A stretch of DNA of 62,429 bases from an uncultured Lachnospiraceae bacterium (GTDB lineage Bacteria > Bacillota > Clostridia > Lachnospirales > Lachnospiraceae). The stretch covers positions 1 through 62,429 of the forward strand of contig CAJTLB010000019.1 in assembly GCA_910577045.1 (NCBI GenBank), read 5' to 3'. Positions 41,784 to 49,422 of the stretch are shown one piece after another. Under the pieces are notes generated by a model that had not been told where the DNA came from, made no database searches, and worked only from the letters and a program-made list of their open reading frames with translations. A program made the translations under genes and the position numbers. Positions within the stretch are counted from its first letter, which is position 1; every line of letters begins with the position of its first letter.

Positions 41784-43187
41784 ATGATGAAAAAAAGAAA
41801 GGGATATCCAGTATATCCATTAACTGTGGCACAGAAGTTCCATTTGTTTTATTTAAAGTTCTGCCCTAAAAAACAAGTAGTAAATATAGGGACGAGCCTT
41901 ACAATAGAAACAGAATTAAATTGGGATGAACTGAAAAAAGCAATTTATAAGGCATATGAGCGTTGTGATTCTATGCGTTTACGGTTTTCAGAGGATAAAG
42001 AAGGAAATTGGTATCAATATGTAGTGGATAAAGAAGAACGCGATATTGAATTTGTGGATTTTTCTGGGAAAAGCATGGAAGAAGCAGAACATGAAATGCA
42101 AAAATGGACAGAAGTTCCATTTAAGAGAGAAGATTCTCCAATGAACCGGATTGTAATGATCCATATGCCGGACGGATATAATGGAATCTATCTTTTAGTA
42201 GATCATTTAACAATGGATGCCCAGTCTATTATTTGCTTTATGAAAGATATTATTGAGCTATATTGTAGTGCAAATTATGAAGGGGTAGCATATCCAAAAG
42301 ATATGGCTTCTTATATTGAACAGCTTCAAAAGGACTTGGCTTATGAAGCTGGCTGTAAAGCAAAAGATAGAGACGAAGAATATTTCCATCAATTAATTGA
42401 AAGTTCTGAGCCAATTTATAATGGCATAGAAGGCGGGGATAAATTAGAGGAAGAAAGAAAACGTACAAAAAATAAGGAGCTTAGGGCTGCTATTAATGTT
42501 TCTGATTCTGTAGACTCTGCATTAGATATTTTTCATTTAGAGGAAGAGCCGACAAGGCGGTTAATGGATTTTTGCGAGGAATATCATGTATCTTTAGTTT
42601 GCCTGCTTTTAATGGGGCTGCGTACTTATTTCCAAAAAATGAATGGAAATGATGATGTGTCTATTAATACGGCAATTGCCAGAAGGGCCACTCTTTTAGA
42701 GAAAAAATCAGGAGGCACAAGGATTCATTCTTTCCCATTTAGGACTATATTGCCAGAGACAAAAACATTTTTAGAAGGGATTTATGAAATCCGCGATAAA
42801 CAGAATGAATTGTTCCGCCATGCAAATTATAACCCTGTTTCTTATTTTGCATATCGTACCCAAGTATACCATAATGAGAATGGAAGGACATATGAGCCAA
42901 TGTCTTTAACTTACCAGCCAATGACCCTGCGGGAAAAAGGATTGGATAAATTAGGGGATATTCATTATAAAACAAAGTGGTATCCAAATGGGGCAACCAC
43001 ACAAGGAATGTATCTTACTGTGATGCACCGCCCAGAAGATAATGGGCTAGATTTTAATTTTGAACACCAGATTAAAGCCGTTACAAAAAAACAATTAGAA
43101 TATCTATATTATTATGTATGCAAAATTATGTTTAAAGGAATTGAAAATCCGAATTTAACAATAGGAGATATTATAAAATTGGTATAA
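41784..43187 (+). CDS. Free-standing condensation-domain-like acyltransferase
   Basis: A 467-residue protein with the fold signature of NRPS condensation domains and related acyltransferases: YPLTVAQKFHLFY at the start, RCDSMRLRF, the active-site region YLLVDHLTMDAQS, and a C-terminal HRPEDNGLDFNFEHQIKAVT segment. The usual HHxxxDG appears as DHLTMDA: the second (catalytic) His and the Asp are kept, but the first His and the Gly are changed. Immediately upstream of a carrier-protein gene and a ligase. Likely joins a carrier-bound acyl group to an amine or alcohol acceptor. Ester-forming activity is also possible. Confidence 0.8.
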   Translation: MMKKRKGYPVYPLTVAQKFHLFYLKFCPKKQVVNIGTSLTIETELNWDELKKAIYKAYERCDSMRLRFSEDKEGNWYQYVVDKEERDIEFVDFSGKSMEEAEHEMQKWTEVPFKREDSPMNRIVMIHMPDGYNGIYLLVDHLTMDAQSIICFMKDIIELYCSANYEGVAYPKDMASYIEQLQKDLAYEAGCKAKDRDEEYFHQLIESSEPIYNGIEGGDKLEEERKRTKNKELRAAINVSDSVDSALDIFHLEEEPTRRLMDFCEEYHVSLVCLLLMGLRTYFQKMNGNDDVSINTAIARRATLLEKKSGGTRIHSFPFRTILPETKTFLEGIYEIRDKQNELFRHANYNPVSYFAYRTQVYHNENGRTYEPMSLTYQPMTLREKGLDKLGDIHYKTKWYPNGATTQGMYLTVMHRPEDNGLDFNFEHQIKAVTKKQLEYLYYYVCKIMFKGIENPNLTIGDIIKLV

Positions 43188-43208
43188 CAGAAGAAAGGAG
43201 CTAGAAAT

Positions 43209-43433
43209 ATGTTTGAAAAAATGGTAACAATTATTTGTAATTATGTAGAAGTAGAGCCAGAAAAGATTACACTAAATTCTCGGTTTATGGAGGATCTGGG
43301 GTTTACGTCATTTGATTTTATGAGTATGTTAGGTGAATTAGAAGATGAATTTGATGTAGAAATTGACCAGCAGAAAGCAGCAAATATCCGTACCATACAA
43401 GAAGCAATTACATATTTAGAAGAGTTGCAATAA
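43209..43433 (+). CDS. Acyl/peptidyl carrier protein
   Basis: A 74-residue carrier protein. The phosphopantetheine attachment serine lies in EDLGFTSFDFMSM (compare LGxDS). The acidic helix 2-3 region (LGELEDEFDVEID) is typical. RBS AAAGGAG precedes ATG 43209. It sits between the condensation-like gene and the ligase, so it is presumably their dedicated carrier. No phosphopantetheinyl transferase is encoded in the window, so a housekeeping enzyme must modify it. Confidence 0.92.
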   Translation: MFEKMVTIICNYVEVEPEKITLNSRFMEDLGFTSFDFMSMLGELEDEFDVEIDQQKAANIRTIQEAITYLEELQ

Positions 43434-43454
43434 TAAAAATTGAGGGGAGAAAAA

Positions 43455-44963
43455 ATGACATATAGTACAATCCGGGATATTTTAGTACAGGCAGAAAAGC
43501 AGTTTGGCCCAGAAGATGCTATCCGTTATAAAATAGGCAAAGATATAATAGAAACAAAGTCTTATACACAATTAAAAGAAGATAGTGAACGTTTTTCTAG
43601 CGTGCTTAAGGAACTTGGGGAACAAGGGAACCATATTGCTATTACAGGCATGACTTCTTATTTATGGCTGGTGGCATATCTTGGTACAGTAAATAGCGGA
43701 AGCGTGGCAGTCCCTCTGGATGTGTCGCTTCCAGCAGAGGAGTTATGTGAGTTAATTGACCGTGCAGATGCTACTGTATTAGTATTAGATGAAATACGCC
43801 AAGATGTAGCAGCAATGGTAAGGGAACGCTGCCCTAAATTAAAATATGTATTTTCTATGCAAAAGGAAAATAATACAAAAGAAATGCTTTCCTTGCGCCA
43901 GTCACTTAATGCACAACAAGAACGTTTTGATTATCAGCCAAAGCCAGAACAATTATGTACCATTATGTTTACTTCAGGGACAACAGGGAAAAGTAAAGGA
44001 GTTATGCTAACACATCAGAATATGGCAGAAAATGCAACTTGCCTGGATATGAAGATTCCTTCTAGGACAGTAATTTTATCAGTATTGCCAATCCATCATG
44101 CCTATTGTTTAAGCATGGATATTTTAAAAGGGATTTCTTTAGGAAGTATTATTTGTATCAATGATTCTTTAATGCGTGTTGCAAAGAATATTAAGTTATT
44201 CCAGCCAAATATGATTTTAATGGTACCACTTATGATTGAAAGCCTTGCTAAAAAGTTAGAAGAAGCGGCAGGGCTGCCGCCAGAAATTGTAAAAAAAGAA
44301 GTGTTTGGGGAACAATTCCATACTATTTGCAGCGGAGGCGCTTATTTAAACCCAGCATATATTGATTTATTCCAAAAGTATGGAATTACTATTTTACAAG
44401 GGTATGGCATGACAGAGTGTGCCCCGGTTATTAGTACAAGTGTAAGCTGGAATATAAAAAAAGAAGCAGTTGGGCAGTTAATCCCAAATTGTGAAGCGAA
44501 GGTAGTAGAGGAAGAATTATGGGTACGTGGAAGCTCTGTAATGTTAGGATATTATAAAATGCCAGAAGAAACAAAGGAAGCCCTTTATGAGGGATGGCTT
44601 AAAACTGGAGATTTAGGCTATGTGGATCAAGATGGTTTTGTATATTTAACTGGACGGAAAAAGAACCTAATTATTACTAAAAATGGAGAAAATGTATCAC
44701 CAGAAGAGCTGGAAAATAAGGTTGCAGAGAACCGTTTGGTACAAGAAATTTTGGTAAGGGAAAAAGATGGAGTAATAGAGGCTGAAATATTTCCAGATTA
44801 CGAATACGCAGGAAAAAAAGAAATTACCAATATAGAGGATACTTTACAGAAAATTATTGATGAATACAATCAAAATGCCCCTGTATATAAACGGATTTAT
44901 AATATAAAGGTAAGAAAAACAGAATTTGAAAAAACTCCATCTAAAAAAATTAAAAGATATTAA
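43455..44963 (+). CDS. AMP-forming acyl-acid ligase (ANL superfamily)
   Basis: A 502-residue adenylate-forming enzyme. ATP-binding P-loop FTSGTTGKSKGVMLTH, the GYGMTECAP motif, the hinge and A8 loop (TGRKKNLIITKNGENVSPEE) and the C-terminal catalytic Lys region (FEKTPSKKIKRY) are all present. The overall character is closer to fatty-acid/aryl-acid ligases than to amino-acid adenylation domains. Start ATG 43455 follows AGGGGAG; a TTG at 43440 is less likely. It probably loads an acid onto the adjacent carrier protein. No clear terminator follows it. Confidence 0.9.
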   Translation: MTYSTIRDILVQAEKQFGPEDAIRYKIGKDIIETKSYTQLKEDSERFSSVLKELGEQGNHIAITGMTSYLWLVAYLGTVNSGSVAVPLDVSLPAEELCELIDRADATVLVLDEIRQDVAAMVRERCPKLKYVFSMQKENNTKEMLSLRQSLNAQQERFDYQPKPEQLCTIMFTSGTTGKSKGVMLTHQNMAENATCLDMKIPSRTVILSVLPIHHAYCLSMDILKGISLGSIICINDSLMRVAKNIKLFQPNMILMVPLMIESLAKKLEEAAGLPPEIVKKEVFGEQFHTICSGGAYLNPAYIDLFQKYGITILQGYGMTECAPVISTSVSWNIKKEAVGQLIPNCEAKVVEEELWVRGSSVMLGYYKMPEETKEALYEGWLKTGDLGYVDQDGFVYLTGRKKNLIITKNGENVSPEELENKVAENRLVQEILVREKDGVIEAEIFPDYEYAGKKEITNIEDTLQKIIDEYNQNAPVYKRIYNIKVRKTEFEKTPSKKIKRY

Positions 44964-45053
44964 AACTTTTTATATGTACATGGGCGCCCAAATAAAATAT
45001 GCCATTAACTTGGCAGACGCCCAGTGCGCATTACTTAATTCCAAATAAATTAT

Positions 45054-45089
45054 TTGTTTCAATCCACTCAAGGCAGTTATAAGCCAATT
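45054..45089 (-). repeat. Dispersed repeat resembling a solitary CRISPR-type repeat (copy 1)
   Basis: On the minus strand this region ends GAGTGGATTGAAAC and shares a 25-base core with 54575-54599 (two mismatches). It lies in the 186-base gap between the ligase and ychF, which converge. The same gap has the palindrome TGGGCGCCCA near its start. No spacer array and no cas genes are seen. Confidence 0.5.
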
Positions 45090-45149
45090 ATGTGGATTTC
45101 CTTATGGCAGCAGGGCATACCACTTTCGCTCCCCAGTTGCTGTTGATTG

Positions 45150-46247
45150 TTAAACATTAAAACGGAACAAGATAACATCCCCATCTTTTACTATATAATC
45201 TTTTCCTTCTAACCCAACCAGCCCTTTTTCCTTGGCAGCCGAGTAAGAACCACAGTCAAGTAAATCTTGGTAATTCACAACTTCTGCGCGGATAAACCCA
45301 CGTTCAAAATCACTGTGTATTTTTCCAGCAGCTTGTGGTGCTTTTGTCCCTTTGGTAATAGTCCATGCCCGTGTTTCCTGTTTCCCGGCTGTAAGATAAC
45401 TAATCAAGCCAAGCAAACGGTAGCTTGCAGAGATTAATTTATCAAGCCCTGACTCAGATAAGCCCAAATCTTCTAAAAACATTGCTTTTTCTTCTTCATC
45501 TAATTCAGCAATTTCCTGTTCAATCTGGGCACAAATAACAAATACTTCACTATTTTCCTTTTCGGCAAATTCCCTTACATTTTGGACATAGATATTAGAA
45601 TCCCCATTGTCTGTAAGATCTTCTTCTTTTACATTGGCAGCAAAAATAACTGGCTTATAAGTAAGCAAATTATAACCTTCCAACCAAGAAAGCTCGTCCT
45701 CATCTTCTGTTACAAAACTCTTTGCTAAATTTCCATTTTCTAAATGTGCTATAATACGGTTTAATAAGTCTAATTCCTTAGCAATTGCTTTATCATTCCT
45801 AGCGCCTTTTGAAGTTTTAGCAATACGGCGTTCTAAAATTTCCATATCTGAAAAAATAAGTTCCAGATTAATTGTTTCAATATCCCTAAGAGGATTTATG
45901 CTGCCATCTACATGGATTACATTAGAATCTTCAAAGCACCGTACTACATGTACGATTGCGTCCACTTCACGGATATTGGATAAAAATTGGTTGCCAAGTC
46001 CTTCTCCTTTAGAAGCACCTTTTACAAGCCCTGCAATATCTACAAATTCAATAGAGGCAGGGGTAATTTTATCAGAGTCATATAAATCAGCCAAAAGCTG
46101 TAAGCGGCGGTCAGGGACAGCAACCACCCCAATATTTGGGTCTATGGTACAAAAAGGATAATTAGCCGATTCTGCGCCAGCCTTTGTTAAAGAATTAAAC
46201 AATGTACTTTTACCTACATTTGGTAAACCTACGATTCCTAATTTCAT
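45150..46247 (-). CDS. ychF: Ribosome-associated ATPase YchF
   Basis: A 365-residue Obg-family P-loop protein that binds ribosomes and hydrolyses ATP. N-terminus MKLGIVGLPNVGKSTLFNSL (G1), DIAGLVKGASKGEGLG (G3 region), and FAANVKEEDL at the G4 position, where NxxE replaces NKxD, the known basis of YchF's ATP preference. A C-terminal TGS domain ends the protein. ATG 46247 follows AAAGGT, and the G1 motif then begins a few residues in, as in the family. The longer frame to 46322 runs across its own promoter. Confidence 0.95.
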   Translation of the reverse strand: MKLGIVGLPNVGKSTLFNSLTKAGAESANYPFCTIDPNIGVVAVPDRRLQLLADLYDSDKITPASIEFVDIAGLVKGASKGEGLGNQFLSNIREVDAIVHVVRCFEDSNVIHVDGSINPLRDIETINLELIFSDMEILERRIAKTSKGARNDKAIAKELDLLNRIIAHLENGNLAKSFVTEDEDELSWLEGYNLLTYKPVIFAANVKEEDLTDNGDSNIYVQNVREFAEKENSEVFVICAQIEQEIAELDEEEKAMFLEDLGLSESGLDKLISASYRLLGLISYLTAGKQETRAWTITKGTKAPQAAGKIHSDFERGFIRAEVVNYQDLLDCGSYSAAKEKGLVGLEGKDYIVKDGDVILFRFNV

Positions 46248-46292
46248 ATTCATCATACCTTTCTTAAATAATAAATAAAACAAACTTTTTGT

Positions 46293-46321
46293 AGTGTACC
46301 ATATTTTCATAAAACTGTCCA
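46293..46321 (-). promoter_or_regulatory. Promoter for ychF
   Basis: On the minus strand: TGGACA (46321-46316), 17 bases, then TACACT (46298-46293) with a preceding TGG that gives an extended -10. It is back to back with the lgt promoter. Confidence 0.6.
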
Positions 46322-46350
46322 TTGATTTTCAAAACAAGCCATACTATAAT
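46322..46350 (+). promoter_or_regulatory. Sigma-A promoter for lgt
   Basis: TTGATT (46322-46327), a 17-base spacer and a perfect TATAAT (46345-46350), 46 bases before the lgt start. Its -35 abuts the -35 of the divergent ychF promoter. Confidence 0.75.
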
Positions 46351-46396
46351 AGTGTTCAGCTAACAATAAATACCATAATAAATAAAGGAGGAAAAA

Positions 46397-47278
46397 ATGC
46401 TTTTAGGATATAGTATTGCATTTCCACATTTAGGGATTGTAATTGAACATTTAAACAAAACATTTTCCATTTTCCATTTTTCCATTGCCTATTATGGGCT
46501 GATTATTGGGATAGGAATAGCTGCTGGAGTATATATGGCAGTAAGAGAGGCAAAAATAACAGGGCAAAATGTGGACAACTATTATGATTTTGCTTTATAT
46601 GCGGTTATTTTTTCTATTATAGGCGCAAGGATCTATTATGTAATCTTTGAATGGGATATGTATAAAAATAATCTTCTTTCCATCTTTAACTTAAGGGCAG
46701 GCGGGCTTGCCATATATGGCGCAGTAATAGCAGCCGTTATAACGCTGGTAGTCTATGCCAAGAAAAAAAATATGTCTATTGGCTTAATGATGGATACTGG
46801 ATGCTTAGGGTTAATCCTTGGCCAGATTATTGGCAGGTGGGGGAATTTTGTAAATAGGGAGGCATTTGGCGGATATACAGATGGGCTATTTGCCATGCAA
46901 ATAAAAAAAGCAGAAGTTTATAGTGGCTATATTACATCACAAATAGCAGAACATACTATTTTAGTAGATGGAATAGAATATATCCAAGTCCATCCTACTT
47001 TTTTATATGAATCACTTTGGAATATAGGGGTGCTAGTTTTGCTTATGTTGTACCGCAGGCATAAAAAATTTAATGGGGAGGTATTTTGCTTTTACCTAAT
47101 TGGTTATGGGTTAGGAAGGGCGTGGATAGAAGGGCTTAGGACGGATCAATTAACCATAGGGAATGTAGCGGTTTCCCAAGTGCTGTCTGTGCTATTGGTA
47201 GTAGCTGCAACGGGGTATGTGTTATTTCGGCGGAATAAACAAAAAAAAGAATTGTGGGAGAAGTTATTGGATAAATAA
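46397..47278 (+). CDS. lgt: Prolipoprotein diacylglyceryl transferase
   Basis: A 293-residue integral membrane enzyme that transfers diacylglycerol from phosphatidylglycerol to the lipobox Cys of prelipoproteins. The Lgt signature GRWGNFVNREAFGG is intact, preceded by FNLRAGGLAIYGA and followed by HPTFLYESLWN and GLGRAWIEGLRTD. Multiple hydrophobic segments are visible. RBS AAAGGAGG precedes ATG 46397. It has its own promoter and is separated from rsmH by the large palindromic elements. Confidence 0.96.
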   Translation: MLLGYSIAFPHLGIVIEHLNKTFSIFHFSIAYYGLIIGIGIAAGVYMAVREAKITGQNVDNYYDFALYAVIFSIIGARIYYVIFEWDMYKNNLLSIFNLRAGGLAIYGAVIAAVITLVVYAKKKNMSIGLMMDTGCLGLILGQIIGRWGNFVNREAFGGYTDGLFAMQIKKAEVYSGYITSQIAEHTILVDGIEYIQVHPTFLYESLWNIGVLVLLMLYRRHKKFNGEVFCFYLIGYGLGRAWIEGLRTDQLTIGNVAVSQVLSVLLVVAATGYVLFRRNKQKKELWEKLLDK

Positions 47279-47289
47279 GGAGGAGGGAC

Positions 47290-47515
47290 GCAGGGAGAGG
47301 TTCCTAGCATCTTTTGCTCCGGTTTCGGGAATAGGTGGTTCTAAGTGTTCTGCTTAAGGTGTTGGCTTTTCCGCAACCGGCCCCTATGCGGCGTCCTGCC
47401 GCAGAGGAGCCTTGCCCAGACGTCCTGTCTGGGCATTGCTGCTTTTTAGGACAGAACACCAAGAACCACTTAATTCCCTCCACAGTCGCAAAAGCTGCTA
47501 GGAACCTCTCCCTGC
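47290..47515. repeat. Large palindromic structured element, copy 1
   Basis: A 226-base element closed by perfectly complementary 20-base outer arms (47290-47309 with 47496-47515). Inside are further paired stretches (GGGAAT with ATTCCC, GTGGTTCT with AGAACCAC, TGTTCT with AGAACA). The core holds two hairpins: TGCGGC-GTCCT-GCCGCA, and GCCCAGAC-GTCCT-GTCTGGGC. The core matches that of copy 2 in inverted orientation, while the arms differ in sequence but still pair. No protein reading frame is supported here. Confidence 0.85.
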
Positions 47516-47569
47516 TGGTTTTTGGCTTTCCTGCTTATCTTTTCTCCAGTGTACCCAAGCTGAGATATA

Positions 47570-47797
47570 GGCAAGGGGCTGGTAGTGGCAGATGGGAATC
47601 ATTCGAAAGAATGGTAGAAGTTCTTAATGCTTCGGTTAGCATACAGCAATTGGCGGACAGGATGTCCGCCAAAGGCTCCTCTGCGGCAGGACGCCGCATA
47701 GGAGCTGGTTGCGTTTCATACAAAGAAAGAAATCCGAAGCATTTAGAACTTATCCATTCTGGAGCTGATTCCCATCTGCCACTACCAGCCCCTTGCC
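47570..47797. repeat. Large palindromic structured element, copy 2 (inverted)
   Basis: A 228-base element with perfect 32-base outer arms (47570-47601 with 47766-47797), and inner arms such as AAGTTCT with AGAACTT and ATGCTTCGG with CCGAAGCAT. Its minus strand carries the same core as copy 1: TGCGGC-GTCCT-GCCGCA, then TTGGCGGAC-ATCCT-GTCCGCCAA. The second hairpin stem is entirely different from copy 1 yet fully paired, which is compensatory change. A 54-base segment separates the two copies. Each could form a long rod-like RNA or cruciform. Confidence 0.85.
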
Positions 47798-47833
47798 ATC
47801 CCTTCCTCATTTTGCAATTTTTTACAAATTTGC

Positions 47834-47862
47834 TTGTAATTATTACGAAAATGTTTTATTAT
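47834..47862 (+). promoter_or_regulatory. Sigma-A promoter for the rsmH/cell-division cluster
   Basis: TTGTAA (47834-47839), 17 bases, TATTAT (47857-47862), about 80 bases before the rsmH start. It lies just downstream of the second palindromic element, so neither element is in the leader of this transcript. Confidence 0.7.
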
Positions 47863-47941
47863 AGAAACAAGTGGTGTAATATGATACAAAGTGGTTAGAA
47901 GTTTTGCCTGTAGGAGTACAGGTGGATGGATAGAGGCGATA

Positions 47942-48883
47942 ATGACATTTGAGCACAAATCTGTATTGCTTCAGGAAGTAATTGAAAATCTGAAGATTAA
48001 ACAGAATGGAATTTATGTGGATGGGACTCTGGGAGGCGGAGGGCATTCTTTTTATATTCTGGAAAAGCTTGCTGGCACAGGTAGGTTGATTGGCATTGAT
48101 CAAGATGAGGCGGCTATTGTGGCGGCTGGTGAAAGGCTTAAGGGATATGGGGAACAGGTTACGGTTGTGCGTAGCAATTATGAACAGATTGGGGAGATTT
48201 TAAGGGATTTAGGGATTTCTGGCGTAGATGGGATTCTTTTGGATTTGGGAGTTTCTTCTTATCAGTTGGATACAGTAGGGAGAGGGTTTACTTATCGGGA
48301 AGATGCCCCTTTGGATATGCGTATGGACCAGAGACAAGCTGTAACAGCATGGAATATTGTAAATGAGTATAGTGAGCCAGAGCTATATAAGATAATCCGG
48401 GATTATGGGGAAGAAAGGTTTGCTTTAAATATTGCAAAACGGATTGTGGCATATCGGGGAAAACAGCCGATAGGGACAACAGGGGAGCTAACAGAGATTA
48501 TAAAGTCTGCGATACCAGCAAAGGCACGGGCAACGGGAGGGCACCCATCGAAACGGACATTCCAGGCGATTCGGATTGAACTAAACCGTGAGTTGGAGGT
48601 ATTAGAGAATACAATAGATAAAATGATTGATTGTTTAAATCCAGGAGGGAGATTGTGTATTATTACGTTCCATTCTCTGGAAGATAGAATTGTAAAAATA
48701 AAATTTCATAATAATGAAAAGCCATGTATCTGCCCGCCAGAATTTCCTATGTGTGTATGTGGGAAAGTGCCAAAGGGCAAGAATATTACAAGGAAGCCGA
48801 TTCTTCCTACGGAAGATGAAATAGAAGGAAACAGCAGATCAAAAAGCGCAAAGCTTCGAGTATTTGAACGGGCATCTATTTGA
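47942..48883 (+). CDS. rsmH: 16S rRNA (cytosine-1402-N4)-methyltransferase RsmH (MraW)
   Basis: A 313-residue methyltransferase that modifies C1402 of 16S rRNA. Motifs: HKSVLLQEVIENL at the start, DGTLGGGGHS (SAM site), GIDQDEAA, GILLDLGVSS, ATGGHPSKRTFQAIRIELN and TFHSLEDRIVK. ATG 47942 gives the usual MTFEHKSVLL start; the longer frame from GTG 47891 adds a non-conserved leader. It opens the cell-division cluster. No mraZ gene precedes it, though mraZ is the usual neighbour. Confidence 0.97.
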   Translation: MTFEHKSVLLQEVIENLKIKQNGIYVDGTLGGGGHSFYILEKLAGTGRLIGIDQDEAAIVAAGERLKGYGEQVTVVRSNYEQIGEILRDLGISGVDGILLDLGVSSYQLDTVGRGFTYREDAPLDMRMDQRQAVTAWNIVNEYSEPELYKIIRDYGEERFALNIAKRIVAYRGKQPIGTTGELTEIIKSAIPAKARATGGHPSKRTFQAIRIELNRELEVLENTIDKMIDCLNPGGRLCIITFHSLEDRIVKIKFHNNEKPCICPPEFPMCVCGKVPKGKNITRKPILPTEDEIEGNSRSKSAKLRVFERASI

Positions 48884-48916
48884 TAGAGGGCAGAAGAGGC
48901 AGAAAGGGGAAACGAG

Positions 48917-49411
48917 ATGCAATCTGTAAAGGCTAACAAAAGAAAAACATCGAAGGGACAGGCTGTATACGTTTCGGGAACTGCAGCACATCAGCTGTAT
49001 GAAGAGCCAGTTAGGAAGAAACCGAATAAATCCCCAAAAAAAGTGAATTCGCCAAAACAAAAGACGGTTGTAAAAAAAGAAACTACAGTATTGCCTTTAA
49101 GTATTATGTCTGTATTTGTGCTTACTGTGGCAGCAGTCTTGACATTGGTAATATGTGTACAGTATGTTCAACTTCAAACGGAACTTATGGTCCATTTGAA
49201 GAATATTAATAAACTAGAAACGGAGTTAAATGATCTGTTTATTTTAAATAATGAAACAGATAAAAGAATTAACTCTTTTGTGGATTTGGATTATATTTAT
49301 CAGGTAGCAACACAGGAATTGGGTATGCGTTATGCTGACAAAAACCAGATTTATAGATATAACAATAGTGGCTCTGAGTATGTAAGGCAGTATAAGGAAA
49401 TCCCAGAATAA
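48917..49411 (+). CDS. ftsL: FtsL-like cell division protein
   Basis: A 164-residue single-pass membrane protein: a basic cytoplasmic region (about 60 residues, rich in Lys and Pro), a transmembrane segment (LSIMSVFVLTVAAVLTLVIC) and an extracytoplasmic coiled coil (MVHLKNINKLETELNDLFIL). The tail YIYQVATQELGMRYADKNQI matches the FtsL/DivIC family end. Identification rests mainly on size, topology and position between rsmH and a class B PBP. Confidence 0.85.
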   Translation: MQSVKANKRKTSKGQAVYVSGTAAHQLYEEPVRKKPNKSPKKVNSPKQKTVVKKETTVLPLSIMSVFVLTVAAVLTLVICVQYVQLQTELMVHLKNINKLETELNDLFILNNETDKRINSFVDLDYIYQVATQELGMRYADKNQIYRYNNSGSEYVRQYKEIPE

Positions 49412-49422
49412 TATGGTGGAAG

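Noticed and set aside
47335..47898. Open frames of 187 codons (plus) and 91 codons (minus) across the lgt-rsmH gap
   Set aside because: They run through the palindromic elements, so each half mirrors the other (TQPAPMRRPAAEEP appears on both strands). They have no plausible start site and no family features.
47869..47930. MraZ binding boxes before rsmH
   Set aside because: Three GTGG-type strings occur, but their spacing (20 and 31 bases) is not the regular 10-base period of MraZ operators, and no mraZ gene is present.
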